NCBI RefSeq assembly: GCF_014467235.1
Contig: NZ_NKHP01000016.1
Span: forward strand, 1-64,000
Length of the DNA stretch: 64,000 bases
Source: Xenorhabdus indica
GTDB taxonomy: Bacteria > Pseudomonadota > Gammaproteobacteria > Enterobacterales > Enterobacteriaceae
Reading direction: 5' to 3'
The translations under genes and the position numbers were made by a program. Within the stretch, counting starts at the first letter, position 1, and the number at the start of each line of letters is the position of its first letter. Shown one piece after another: positions 1 through 7,730 of the stretch. Below the pieces are notes generated by a model, which made no database searches, was not told the origin of the DNA, and was given only the letters and a program-made list of their open reading frames with translations.

Positions 1-1
1 G

Positions 2-1006
2 AGTGTTTACGAGGCTTACGGACGAGTTTTACAGACGCTGAATACGCCAGCGTCCTTGCGTGACCGGATCGGCAGACGTAAGCGCAAGCCGATTGACATA
101 GATAATTTCAGAAATGCCGCTAGTGAGTACAACACCAGCGAGAGTACACGCCAGATACCCAATGGAGTATGGGGGCGGATGACCGCTTCTTACGGTAAAT
201 TATCGCCACGAGTCTCTACATCGGGGGCTGGCGCCATCACCTATAACATGACCCGTGCTCAAATCGGCATAGACAGACGTTTTTATGAAAATGACCAGGG
301 CTCAGCGGCAGGCGGTGTTTTCCTGCAATATTCGAATATTAATGCTGATGCAGGCTCTGTGCATGGTGCAGGTAACATTCGTGCGCAGGGTTACACAATA
401 GGCACAACAAGCACGTGGTACGGCAATAATCAGTTTTATTTGGACGGGTTAGCTCAGATTACCTACTTTGGCAATGACCTGAATTCAAAAACTGCCAGCC
501 GGCAACTGGGGAATAATAAGTCCGCTCTGGGATATGCACTGAGCCTGGAAGCAGGACAACAAGTTGACTTGAGTCCAGAATGGTCACTGACCCCGCAGGC
601 GCAACTCGTGTTCTCCTCCATCGACATGAATAACTTCCATGACACATTTGGTGCCAAAGTCCGCTTTGATCAAAGCAGGAATATGAAATTACGCGTGGGC
701 ACGACGATAGACTACAGCCAAAAGTGGCACGATGATCAGAGCAAGGATGAAAAAACCGCTAATCTTTACGCCCTTTTCAACATTCGTCAGGAACTTCTGG
801 GGCGTAATGACGCGGTTGATGTGGCTAATGTAACCTTCCACGGTGGGAATGATCGCACTTGGGGTGAAACAGGCATCGGGGGTTCCTACAGTTGGAATGA
901 TAGCCATTCTTTCGTCTATGGCCAGACTTCAGTTAACACCAGCCTGAATAATTTTGCAGACAGCTATGAACTGAGTGCAAAAATTGGTCTAAGGGTGACG
1001 TGGTAA
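2..1006 (+). CDS. Autotransporter outer-membrane beta-barrel domain (3' part only)
   Basis: The reading frame is open from the window edge, so only the C-terminal part of a type V (AIDA/pertactin-like) autotransporter is seen. A TTG at 56 is merely internal. The first residues (VYEAYGRVLQTLNTPASLRD) match the linker that precedes the translocation barrel in this family. The remaining ~300 residues alternate polar and aromatic residues as in beta-strands and end in IGLRVTW; a terminal aromatic residue is the usual BAM recognition signal. The barrel would sit in the outer membrane and export an upstream passenger domain that lies outside the window, so the passenger's function cannot be judged. 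Confidence 0.85.
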   Translation, partial: SVYEAYGRVLQTLNTPASLRDRIGRRKRKPIDIDNFRNAASEYNTSESTRQIPNGVWGRMTASYGKLSPRVSTSGAGAITYNMTRAQIGIDRRFYENDQGSAAGGVFLQYSNINADAGSVHGAGNIRAQGYTIGTTSTWYGNNQFYLDGLAQITYFGNDLNSKTASRQLGNNKSALGYALSLEAGQQVDLSPEWSLTPQAQLVFSSIDMNNFHDTFGAKVRFDQSRNMKLRVGTTIDYSQKWHDDQSKDEKTANLYALFNIRQELLGRNDAVDVANVTFHGGNDRTWGETGIGGSYSWNDSHSFVYGQTSVNTSLNNFADSYELSAKIGLRVTW

Positions 1007-1106
1007 TTAAGCCAATGTCTACCACGTAATTAACTAAAAAAACTGTGGGGATGATCTCCCAAAGTGATAATATTCAAAGAGATACTTTGGTGACAAAATG
1101 TGGTGC

Positions 1107-1565
1107 TTATCCTTCGTGGGACCACGCTACCAAACAAACAAAAAAGTCGTTGTAATCGATTGAGCCACCAAAATCCTCAAAAGCTGCACAATAAGTTCTC
1201 CCTAGTATCGGAGTTCCCGAACTTGGTTGTATCGAACCTTCACTCCAACTGTTATCAAGATGACTACTCTCAGGACAATCGACAGTACATACTAGCCTTC
1301 CGTCTGTTCCCATGTATTTAAAAGATTTACCATCATATTTATCTATTTCACTATCTCCATCGTCTGGCTTTGTCCATTGGGCATAAACTTCTTGTGTATC
1401 TTCATCGTATATTTTCACGTTATAACCATAACCCGCTTCTGTCATAAAAAAATACGAAATATACCACCCACTTTTTACATCAATAAATTTAAGTGTTTTC
1501 GTTATATTTATTACTATATCAGTAATAGTTATTTCCTTTGTTATAGTAAACATATTCCCTAACAT
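1107..1565 (-). CDS. Hypothetical protein with a lectin-like acidic C-terminal motif
   Basis: This encodes 152 residues and I do not firmly recognise the family. The C-terminal part reads AAFEDFGGSIDYNDFFVCLVAW. It resembles the calcium-site segment of PA-IIL-type lectins (a Glu-Asp pair, a short gap, Asp-Tyr-Asn-Asp, then beta-strand residues). No signal peptide is evident. The first ATG has no clear ribosome binding site; Met5 (ATG at 1553) has AGGG close upstream and is an alternative start. It is convergent with the autotransporter gene and flanked by IS debris, so it may be accessory or decaying. The lectin idea is an inference from one motif. Confidence 0.5.
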   Translation of the reverse strand: MLGNMFTITKEITITDIVINITKTLKFIDVKSGWYISYFFMTEAGYGYNVKIYDEDTQEVYAQWTKPDDGDSEIDKYDGKSFKYMGTDGRLVCTVDCPESSHLDNSWSEGSIQPSSGTPILGRTYCAAFEDFGGSIDYNDFFVCLVAWSHEG

Positions 1566-1688
1566 GGGTCCCTGGAAACATGGACATTACGAGATGGATG
1601 GTTATCACTATCCTGATGGAAGTATTAATCATAATGATAAATAGTAACCTTTAGCTGCCTGCATTCAAAGTGAGTCATAAATAGTTTG

Positions 1689-1870
1689 TCATAATGATGA
1701 GACTCTTATATTTCTCATTTCTTTCCAAGTCGTTAACGAGGCTCTTTTCAAAAAAATTTTCACATTACGAATAAGCTGCCACATAAATTGGCAACAATGA
1801 TTGCGTGTTACTGTTTCATGGAGTGATTGCCATAACCGTTCTATTTTGTTTAACCAAGGCGAGTAGACCG
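1689..1870 (-). pseudogene. IS630-family transposase, C-terminal fragment
   Basis: The minus strand reads PVYSPWLNKIERLWQSLHET and continues through TVTRNHCC to a stop near 1689. This is the C-terminal block of the IS630/DDE_3 catalytic domain, including the P-x-YSPWLN-x-IE signature with the last catalytic Glu. The N-terminal two thirds are missing. A related, longer but also broken copy lies at 53277-53644. The fragment is joined directly to an IS1634-type fragment at about 1870. Confidence 0.85.
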
Positions 1871-2074
1871 GAACAGGTGCAATGTCCGGCTGTGAAACCC
1901 CAGCCCGTTAAGGATCATTGCCAGAAAAGCGTCACCGTGAGAGACGGTATGCGATAAATATTTTGGGATAATGTCATCAATCATGCGGGGCAAACCGGTT
2001 TCATGACAAAAAGCGACGATAAGGCCAAGATGATCAAGACGTTTAATGGCGGGTACGGGTGTGGGCATATTCAT
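1871..2074 (-). pseudogene. IS1634-type (DUF4277) transposase, N-terminal fragment
   Basis: From an ATG at 2074 the minus strand encodes IKRLDHLGLIVAFCHETGLP, followed by a VSHGDAFLAMILNGLGF block. This is the DUF4277 N-terminal domain of IS1634-type (IS4 superfamily) transposases. Similarity stops after HLF, where IS630 sequence begins in a fused frame, so about 85% of the transposase is absent. The upstream 2075-2220 stretch probably holds the left end of the element. It is non-functional as a transposase. Confidence 0.85.
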
Positions 2075-2265
2075 TTTCCGGCAAATAAAAGTAATAGATC
2101 AAAATGGGCGATTACCGTCAATCCCACCGATGTCATTAATACAAAAAAACCTGTGCAAGATCACCCTATTTTTAAATCAGAAATACGGTGCGGAATGACG
2201 GATAATAGGAAAAAATAGCAGGAATTGAAAATGATAAATTCTTATCTTAATCTTTGAACGATTAA

Positions 2266-2592
2266 TTAAATCGGCTTTTCTATTGAGTTATAAAGCGTAT
2301 CTAATTGATTAATACGTTGACGATAACTCTCTCTCAGACATGATATATTTTCCTTACATTGCTGACGTTTTTTCAGCCATGCCTTCTGATCATCGTACAT
2401 CTCTCCTGATATCCCCATAGCAAATAACCCTCGCAGAAAATGGTATTTCACATTCATTTCTACATCCAGATCATTTAGTTTTGGGCTGGCGCAAATCGCC
2501 TTTTCATCTGACGCTCTGGCTTTCGTACAGTCAAAACTGGCAGCAAAACTAAGTGGTGGCAGGATATACAATAATAACAGTATATATCGCAT
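2266..2592 (-). CDS. LprI-like (DUF1311) secreted protein
   Basis: This encodes 108 residues. A signal peptide (hydrophobic h-region, Leu-rich, cleavage near SFA-AS at 17-19) precedes the DUF1311/lysozyme inhibitor LprI N-terminal domain pattern: FDCTKARASDEKAICASPKL, then LDVEMN and a DQKAWLKKRQQC segment. The four cysteines are spaced as in the family and probably form disulfides in the periplasm. The ATG has a good AGGGGAAATA Shine-Dalgarno. It overlaps the stop codon of the upstream small ORF (TAATG), suggesting translational coupling. Some family members inhibit lysozyme, but that is not shown for this one. Confidence 0.8.
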   Translation of the reverse strand: MRYILLLLYILPPLSFAASFDCTKARASDEKAICASPKLNDLDVEMNVKYHFLRGLFAMGISGEMYDDQKAWLKKRQQCKENISCLRESYRQRINQLDTLYNSIEKPI

Positions 2593-2786
2593 TATTTCCC
2601 CTTATAAGAATAGCAAATAAATTCAGCGACTAATCCCCCAATAATCCCCAAGTAAGTATCTTTAGTAAAACATAATGGCATACTCTTCGTTTGAGACTCA
2701 AAGAAGTATGGCATAGCTTTTGTACAAATGCCATAAAGCAAAGTATGAACATATTCCCATTTCATAAATACACAATTAATTATCAA
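2592..2786 (-). CDS. Small hypothetical membrane protein, coupled to the LprI-like gene
   Basis: This is a 64-residue frame (TTG start at 2786; an ATG at 2765 is the alternative) ending TAATG, so its stop overlaps the start of the LprI-like gene. The C-terminal third (YLGIIGGLVAEFICYSYKGK) could form one membrane segment. No family is recognised and neither start has a good ribosome binding site. The coupling is the main argument that it is translated. Confidence 0.35.
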   Translation of the reverse strand: MIINCVFMKWEYVHTLLYGICTKAMPYFFESQTKSMPLCFTKDTYLGIIGGLVAEFICYSYKGK

Positions 2787-2798
2787 CGAAATTAATTT

Positions 2799-4160
2799 TT
2801 ATAAATTGCCTAATTGTATTGTCCAATTGATTATTAAAGATAATATTGCTGCTATTTTATCTTTCACATTATCTGTGAGGATGATATTCGGATATTCCAT
2901 TTTTGTGATATGAGGATAAAGAATATAGGTTAATTCATTATTTTCTTCATCTCCCAAATCTTTTATGCTAGAGTAACATGTTGTTACTTGTGCAATATCT
3001 TGGGTAAGAATCCAGGATAATACAAAATATTGGATTGGAGCATGTTTTTTCATCTTTGCAATTTGATCTGAGCCCATTTGAAATATGCTACTTGTATTAG
3101 AGTATTTATGGTACATATTCAGCTTATTCAGCTTATTCAGCTTATTCAGCTTATTCAGCTTATTCAGCTTATTCAGCTTATTCAGCTTATTCAGCTTATT
3201 CAGCTTATTAAGGTAGAAGAATCCTTGATTATGATATTCTTGCAAATCAACTTTTGTATCTTTACTTTCTACAAAGATTAAAACTGCTGCATGGTTTCCA
3301 TTATCTGTTAATTTATCAAATGTTAATCCTGAAATATTATATTCACCATTATGAAAATACAAATATTCAATTCCAGATAGTTTATTAAATAAATTAACCC
3401 ACTGTTCTTGGTAAAAAGAGTGATATTTTTCAAAAAAACCTACATCTAGATCAAGAGAGTGATCAAGCCTGATTATAATTAATTCGTTGTTAGATTTTGT
3501 AAAGTCGTTAATTCCATCAATAATAGAGTCAACTGACTCACCATTTGCGCCTTCCCACATGAATAGAATTTCTCTATAGTGACCAGTAAAAAAGTGGCCA
3601 TCTTTGAGAACGGGCATGATGTCAAAATATCTTATGCCTAACTTCAATTGCTCTAATATATTGTTTGATTGTGTTAGAGTATTGCATTCACGAACAAGAG
3701 TTGTTTTCCATGTAATTGAACTCATTCCGGCGTCATGGGAACCAGGAATGCAAAGTTTATTTATTGAATAATCTCCCAATATACTCCGATAGTCTTGCAT
3801 CCAGGACTCGCTATTTATATCCGGCCCTATGTAATTACCCATATCACCGATAAGCATAAAATGGATTATTCGATCAGTTCTCCAACCAAGGCTGAATGTG
3901 GAATCTTTTTTAAGGCTAGTTGTTTCTAAACTTTCTGAATAAACCTCTATATCTAATCGTTCAAGATCACTTTTGTATTTACCACATATTATGAAGGTAC
4001 TTTTCTCAGAGTCCATTATTTGATATTTTATGTTAAAGTTGCAGTCTCTTATATTATCATTGTCGAAATAAATAGAAAAACGCTTAATGTTTAACGAAGT
4101 TATTAATTCTGGGAAATTGTTAATATTAAAATGTTGAGACGTACTGGATATTTTTTTCAA
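2799..4160 (-). CDS. PI-PLC X domain protein with Asn-Lys-Leu tandem repeat
   Basis: The protein carries a phosphatidylinositol-specific phospholipase C X domain. GSHDAGM holds the first catalytic His (about residue 142). GIRYFDIMP follows, and FTGHY holds the second His (about 194). The typical reaction is cleavage of phosphoinositide or a related phosphodiester lipid. Residues 319-348 are ten perfect Lys-Leu-Asn units encoded by a 9 bp tandem repeat. The annotated start is a TTG without a ribosome binding site. A better ATG with an AGGAAAG Shine-Dalgarno lies at 4207 but in another frame; one extra T near 4160 would join the frames and add 17 N-terminal residues. No signal peptide is clear. 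A copy of the upstream sequence shared with the two neighbouring secreted-protein genes lies 5' of it, suggesting co-regulation. It may be a virulence or host-lipid-acting factor, which is an inference. Confidence 0.75.
   Translation of the reverse strand: MKKISSTSQHFNINNFPELITSLNIKRFSIYFDNDNIRDCNFNIKYQIMDSEKSTFIICGKYKSDLERLDIEVYSESLETTSLKKDSTFSLGWRTDRIIHFMLIGDMGNYIGPDINSESWMQDYRSILGDYSINKLCIPGSHDAGMSSITWKTTLVRECNTLTQSNNILEQLKLGIRYFDIMPVLKDGHFFTGHYREILFMWEGANGESVDSIIDGINDFTKSNNELIIIRLDHSLDLDVGFFEKYHSFYQEQWVNLFNKLSGIEYLYFHNGEYNISGLTFDKLTDNGNHAAVLIFVESKDTKVDLQEYHNQGFFYLNKLNKLNKLNKLNKLNKLNKLNKLNKLNKLNMYHKYSNTSSIFQMGSDQIAKMKKHAPIQYFVLSWILTQDIAQVTTCYSSIKDLGDEENNELTYILYPHITKMEYPNIILTDNVKDKIAAILSLIINWTIQLGNL
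3117..3206. repeat. 9 bp tandem repeat, ten copies
   Basis: ATTCAGCTT is repeated ten times without a mismatch inside the PI-PLC gene (Lys-Leu-Asn on the coding strand). The unit is a multiple of three, so gain or loss of copies by slippage would change protein length without breaking the frame. Confidence 0.97.
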
Positions 4161-4260
4161 ACTGAATTTGTACTATTAACGAGTAATATGTTAGCAATTT
4201 CAACCATAATAATCTTTCCTTTAAAAACAATTTATTCAAAAAGAAATTTATTCAAAAAGA

Positions 4261-4404
4261 AATTACCTACTTACTTTCAAAATACAGTGTAACAGCAAGA
4301 GAATGTCAGTCAACAAAGCTGTAATTTGAAAGGTGGCTATAAGGATTGCGTTTAATTTCTTCTTATATATAATAAAATCACTAGTCACTATTATTAATAG
4401 AAAT
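4261..4404. repeat. Upstream/3'-flank repeat, copy A
   Basis: This is one of three near-identical copies of the sequence 5' of the secreted-protein genes (others begin at 4995 and 5737). Shared core: attacctgcttacgttcaaa, then atacagtg, and gaatgtcagtcaa near the middle. This copy lies 5' of the PI-PLC gene and also forms the 3' flank of the 4410-4973 gene. Confidence 0.85.
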
Positions 4405-4409
4405 AAAAA

Positions 4410-4973
4410 TCATTCAGTTATTTCCATAGTGATCTGCGCTCCATCATGACTTGAATATCCATGCTTACAATTTGATTCACTGCCGTCACAAATAAATTTA
4501 ATAGGAATCTCGCATTTTGTATCCGCAGGATCAGGCGTAAAATAAGTAAGCCAGCCTGTCATCATATTAATGTATGCTGTGCGCAATTTTACTTCGCAGT
4601 GTTGTGACCAAGTATGATATAGAATAGTCCATGTAACCCATTTATCCGATAAAAGGCAATCATAAAAGAAATCATTTTTATCTTTTAAGCTAAAGTTTAT
4701 TTCTTGTTGAGGAAGTAAGATTATGTCATTTGATGGTCCGGGATCATACATACATTGGAATGTTTTACGTGCAATGGCTACTTTGACAGTTTTGCTATTA
4801 TTTTTGAAGTGCACGTTATAATATGCGGAAAAAACAGATGGTTTATGGATGGCTTTGTTATTTTCTATTTTATGATCATTTTGCACTGTGCTGTTTTTAG
4901 TGAAAGCACTACTTGCAAAAAGTATCATACTTAAAGATAAACTGTATGCGATATATTTTTTAAGTGGTTTCAT
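4410..4973 (-). CDS. Secreted hypothetical protein, tandem duplicate 1
   Basis: This encodes 187 residues starting MKPLKKYIAYSLSLSMILFA, a clear Sec signal peptide (cleavage likely after SSA, about residue 23). The mature part has several cysteines (CMYDPGP, DCLL, HCEV, KCEIPIKFIC, NCKHG) and is probably disulfide-bonded. No family is recognised. The neighbour at 5143-5715 is a paralogue: the first 53 residues are identical, but the mature middle differs. ATG with CTCTATTT-poor spacing; the ribosome binding site is GGGAATAAAA. The nearly identical 5' and 3' flanks show a tandem duplication of about 742 bp. An effector, toxin or host-interaction role is possible but not shown. Confidence 0.75.
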   Translation of the reverse strand: MKPLKKYIAYSLSLSMILFASSAFTKNSTVQNDHKIENNKAIHKPSVFSAYYNVHFKNNSKTVKVAIARKTFQCMYDPGPSNDIILLPQQEINFSLKDKNDFFYDCLLSDKWVTWTILYHTWSQHCEVKLRTAYINMMTGWLTYFTPDPADTKCEIPIKFICDGSESNCKHGYSSHDGAQITMEITE

Positions 4974-4994
4974 TTTTATTCCCTCTATTTAAAA

Positions 4995-5138
4995 AATTAC
5001 CTGCTTACGTTCAAAATACAGTGTGACAACAAGAGAATGTCAGTCAACAAAGCTGTAATTTGAAAGGTGGCTATAAGGATTGCGTTTAATTTCTTCTTAT
5101 ATATAATCAGAGACTAGTCACTATTATTAATAGAAATA
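4995..5138. repeat. Upstream/3'-flank repeat, copy B
   Basis: This is the second copy of the shared flank, 22 bp upstream of the 4410-4973 gene and downstream of the 5143-5715 gene. Offset from copy A is 734 bp and from copy C 742 bp. Confidence 0.85.
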
Positions 5139-5142
5139 AAAA

Positions 5143-5715
5143 TCATTCAGTTATTTCCATAGTGATCTGCGTTCCATCATGGCTTACATATCCATTCTTA
5201 CAATTTGATTCATTGTCGTCACAAATAAATTTAATAGGAATCTCGCATTCTGTATCCGCAGTATCAGGCGTAAAATAGGTACGCCAGCCTGTCATCATAT
5301 CAATGTATGCTGTGCGCAATTTTACATTGCAGTGTTTGCCCCAGGCGCTTGCCTTGTAATACTCAATAGACCATGTAACCCATTTATCTATTGAGTGGCA
5401 ATTATCAAATAAATTATTATTATCTTCTAATCTAAAGTTTTTTTCTTGTTGAGGGAGTAAGATTATGTCATCTGATGGTCCGGCATTATACATACATTGG
5501 GATCCTGTACGTGTAATGATTACTTTGGCAGTTTTGCTATTATTTTTGAAGTGCGTATTATAATATGCGGAAAAAACAGATGGTTTATGGATGGCTTTGT
5601 TATTTTCTATTTTATGATCATTTTGCACTGTGCTGTTTTTAGTGAAAGCACTACTTGCAAAAAGTATCATACTTAAAGATAAACTGTATGCGATATATTT
5701 TTTAAGTGGTTTCAT
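5143..5715 (-). CDS. Secreted hypothetical protein, tandem duplicate 2
   Basis: This encodes 190 residues, paralogous to 4410-4973. The signal peptide and following linker are identical for 53 residues. The C-terminal third (KLRTAYIDMMTGWRTYFTPD, CEIPIKFIC, QITMEITE) is highly similar. The mature middle (about 54-125) carries many substitutions and a three-residue length difference (KASAWGKHC against HTWSQHC). Cysteine positions are kept, so the fold is probably the same. Such clustering of change against conserved flanks suggests gene conversion of the ends or diversifying selection on the exposed part. Function is unknown. Confidence 0.75.
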   Translation of the reverse strand: MKPLKKYIAYSLSLSMILFASSAFTKNSTVQNDHKIENNKAIHKPSVFSAYYNTHFKNNSKTAKVIITRTGSQCMYNAGPSDDIILLPQQEKNFRLEDNNNLFDNCHSIDKWVTWSIEYYKASAWGKHCNVKLRTAYIDMMTGWRTYFTPDTADTECEIPIKFICDDNESNCKNGYVSHDGTQITMEITE

Positions 5716-6039
5716 TTTTATTCCCTCTATTTAAAAAATTACCTGCTTACGTTCAAAATACAGTGTGACAACAAGAGAATGTCAGTCAAGGAAGCTGTAA
5801 TTTGAAAGGTGGATTGTATTTGTATATTTCATTTTTAAGTATAGCAGGTGTTAATAAAAGTAAAGCTGGATATGGAATTTTCTTTGTACTGGGGAGATAT
5901 ATGTTATTTTCTTACTTTTTTATTTATAAGTTTTTTTTCTAATTAATATTATGCCTCACCTTTTATTTGGCGAGGCATAATATTTAAATCATCTTATAAA
6001 CAATGTATTACGATAAAATAAAAAACATAAATAATATTG
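5716..6039. other. Intergenic region with copy C of the flank repeat and a hairpin
   Basis: No gene is seen. 5737-5815 is the third copy of the upstream repeat. 5945-5984 is an inverted repeat with 13 bp perfect arms (aatattatgcctc and its complement) 3' of treC. It has no downstream T-run on the minus strand, so it is a possible but non-canonical terminator. Confidence 0.7.
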
Positions 6040-7704
6040 TTATGTTGAAATTAAGTATATTGCTTCATAAGGATTGAGCTTAATTTCCTTCTCTATTTTT
6101 TTTGCTGATGATGGGTAATTACTGATAAGTACCCGCCAATTTTGGTGTGTGAGTCCAGACTCTGGAGACCAAAGTTGTGTTTCGTCACTGAGATTGGCGA
6201 TAACCAGCAGAGTTTGATCCTGCCAACGACGCAGATAACACCACAGTGAAGGGTGGTCAGGTAAAAGATCCAGGTAATCACCGTGAGTTAGGATGGGTTG
6301 TGTTTTTCTTAACTTAATCAAATCTTGGTAGCAGTAAAATACAGAATCGTTGTCCTGTAATACGGCTTCTGCATTGATTTCACGATAATTATCGCAAGTA
6401 GCGATCCACGGAGTACCCGAAGTGAAACCCGCGTTGCTGGAATCATCCCATTGCATTGGAGTTCGGCTATTGTCACGGGATTTCTGTGCCAGAATTGCCA
6501 GAATTTCTTCAGGCTGTACGCCTTTTTCAATACGCTCTTGATACATATTCAGGCTTTCAATATCCCGATAGTCTTCAATACGCTTAAAATGAGGATTCAT
6601 CATACCCAGTTCTTCACCCTGATAAATATAGGGTGTTCCCTGCATGCCGTGTAGCACCATGGCTAACATTTTGGCAGATATCTTATGGTGTTGGTTTTCA
6701 TCGCCAAACCGGGAAACAATGCGAGGTTGGTCATGGTTACACCAGAAAAGTGCGTTCCAGGCTTTTTGATGCATACCTTGTTGCCAAGTCGAAAAAATCC
6801 TTTTCAGTTCAATATAATCAGGCTTAGCGAGAGTCCATTTCTCACCATTAGGGTAATCAACTTTCAGATGATGAAAGTTAAACGTCATGGAGAGTTCTTT
6901 GCCATCCAATGCGCTATAGCGGACACAGTGTTCAAGGCGTGTGGAGGACATCTCTCCGACAGTCATCAATCCCTTAGGTTGGAAAACATCACGACTCATT
7001 TCCTGCAAAAATTCATGTATCCGCGGGCCATCGGTATAAAAACAGCGGCCATCACCATGCTCATCATTAGGATAGTCCTGTTGTTTTGAGACAAGGTTAA
7101 CCACATCCAATCTTAGTCCATCAACCCCATGGTTGGCCCAGAACTCACAGACTTTCTTCAGCTCGGTTCGAACGGGTTCATGTTCCCAGTTCAAATCAGC
7201 TTGTTCTACAGCAAACAGATGAAGGTAATACTGTTGGCTCGCTGGATGCCATTGCCACGCGTTACCCCCGAATTTGGATTTCCAGTTATTGGGAAGGGAA
7301 TCCTTGGTACTTTCCCGCCAGATATAAAATTGGCGATAAGGGCTATTAATATCCTGTGCTGCTTTAAACCACGGGTGCTCGGTTGAGGTGTGGTTAAAGA
7401 CCATATCTAAAATGATGCGAATGCCACGACGATGGGCATTTTCCACCAAATTATCAAAGTCTTCCATTGTTCCATAATCAGGATTAATGGCGCAGTAATT
7501 GGCGACATCATAGCCATTGTCTACCTGTGGAGATGGATAAATTGGTGTGATCCAGATAGCGCCTACACCGAGGCGCTGTAAATAATCCAGACGTTGGGTG
7601 ATCCCATTAATATCCCCCGTACCACTTCCTGTACTATCCTGAAAACTTTTTGGGTAAATCTGGTAGATAGTACTGTCTAACCACCACGGTTGTTGTTCAG
7701 TCAT
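6040..7704 (-). CDS. treC: Trehalose-6-phosphate hydrolase (alpha,alpha-phosphotrehalase)
   Basis: This 554-residue GH13 enzyme hydrolyses trehalose 6-phosphate to glucose and glucose 6-phosphate in the cytosol. It starts WWLDSTIYQIYPKSFQDSTG as in E. coli TreC. The (beta/alpha)8 motifs are present: ILDMVFNHTS, the nucleophile Asp in DGLRLDVVN (about 200), the acid Glu in VGEMSS (about 250), and the third Asp in NHDQPR (about 325). It lies 26 bp downstream of treB on the same strand, so the two form an operon that takes up and splits trehalose, the main insect haemolymph sugar. Length matches the family (about 551). Confidence 0.97.
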   Translation of the reverse strand: MTEQQPWWLDSTIYQIYPKSFQDSTGSGTGDINGITQRLDYLQRLGVGAIWITPIYPSPQVDNGYDVANYCAINPDYGTMEDFDNLVENAHRRGIRIILDMVFNHTSTEHPWFKAAQDINSPYRQFYIWRESTKDSLPNNWKSKFGGNAWQWHPASQQYYLHLFAVEQADLNWEHEPVRTELKKVCEFWANHGVDGLRLDVVNLVSKQQDYPNDEHGDGRCFYTDGPRIHEFLQEMSRDVFQPKGLMTVGEMSSTRLEHCVRYSALDGKELSMTFNFHHLKVDYPNGEKWTLAKPDYIELKRIFSTWQQGMHQKAWNALFWCNHDQPRIVSRFGDENQHHKISAKMLAMVLHGMQGTPYIYQGEELGMMNPHFKRIEDYRDIESLNMYQERIEKGVQPEEILAILAQKSRDNSRTPMQWDDSSNAGFTSGTPWIATCDNYREINAEAVLQDNDSVFYCYQDLIKLRKTQPILTHGDYLDLLPDHPSLWCYLRRWQDQTLLVIANLSDETQLWSPESGLTHQNWRVLISNYPSSAKKIEKEIKLNPYEAIYLIST

Positions 7705-7730
7705 AACAATTCCTATTAACCTGTATCCTA

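Noticed and set aside
3117-3206. Possible CRISPR array
   Set aside because: Nine-base units without spacers inside a coding frame; it is a microsatellite-like tract, not CRISPR.
3078-3281. Plus-strand Gln-Leu-Ile repeat ORF
   Set aside because: It is the antisense reading of the 9 bp repeat in the PI-PLC gene.
5945-5984. Intrinsic terminator of treC
   Set aside because: The stem is strong, but no T-run follows on the minus strand, so it is listed only as a hairpin in the intergenic entry.
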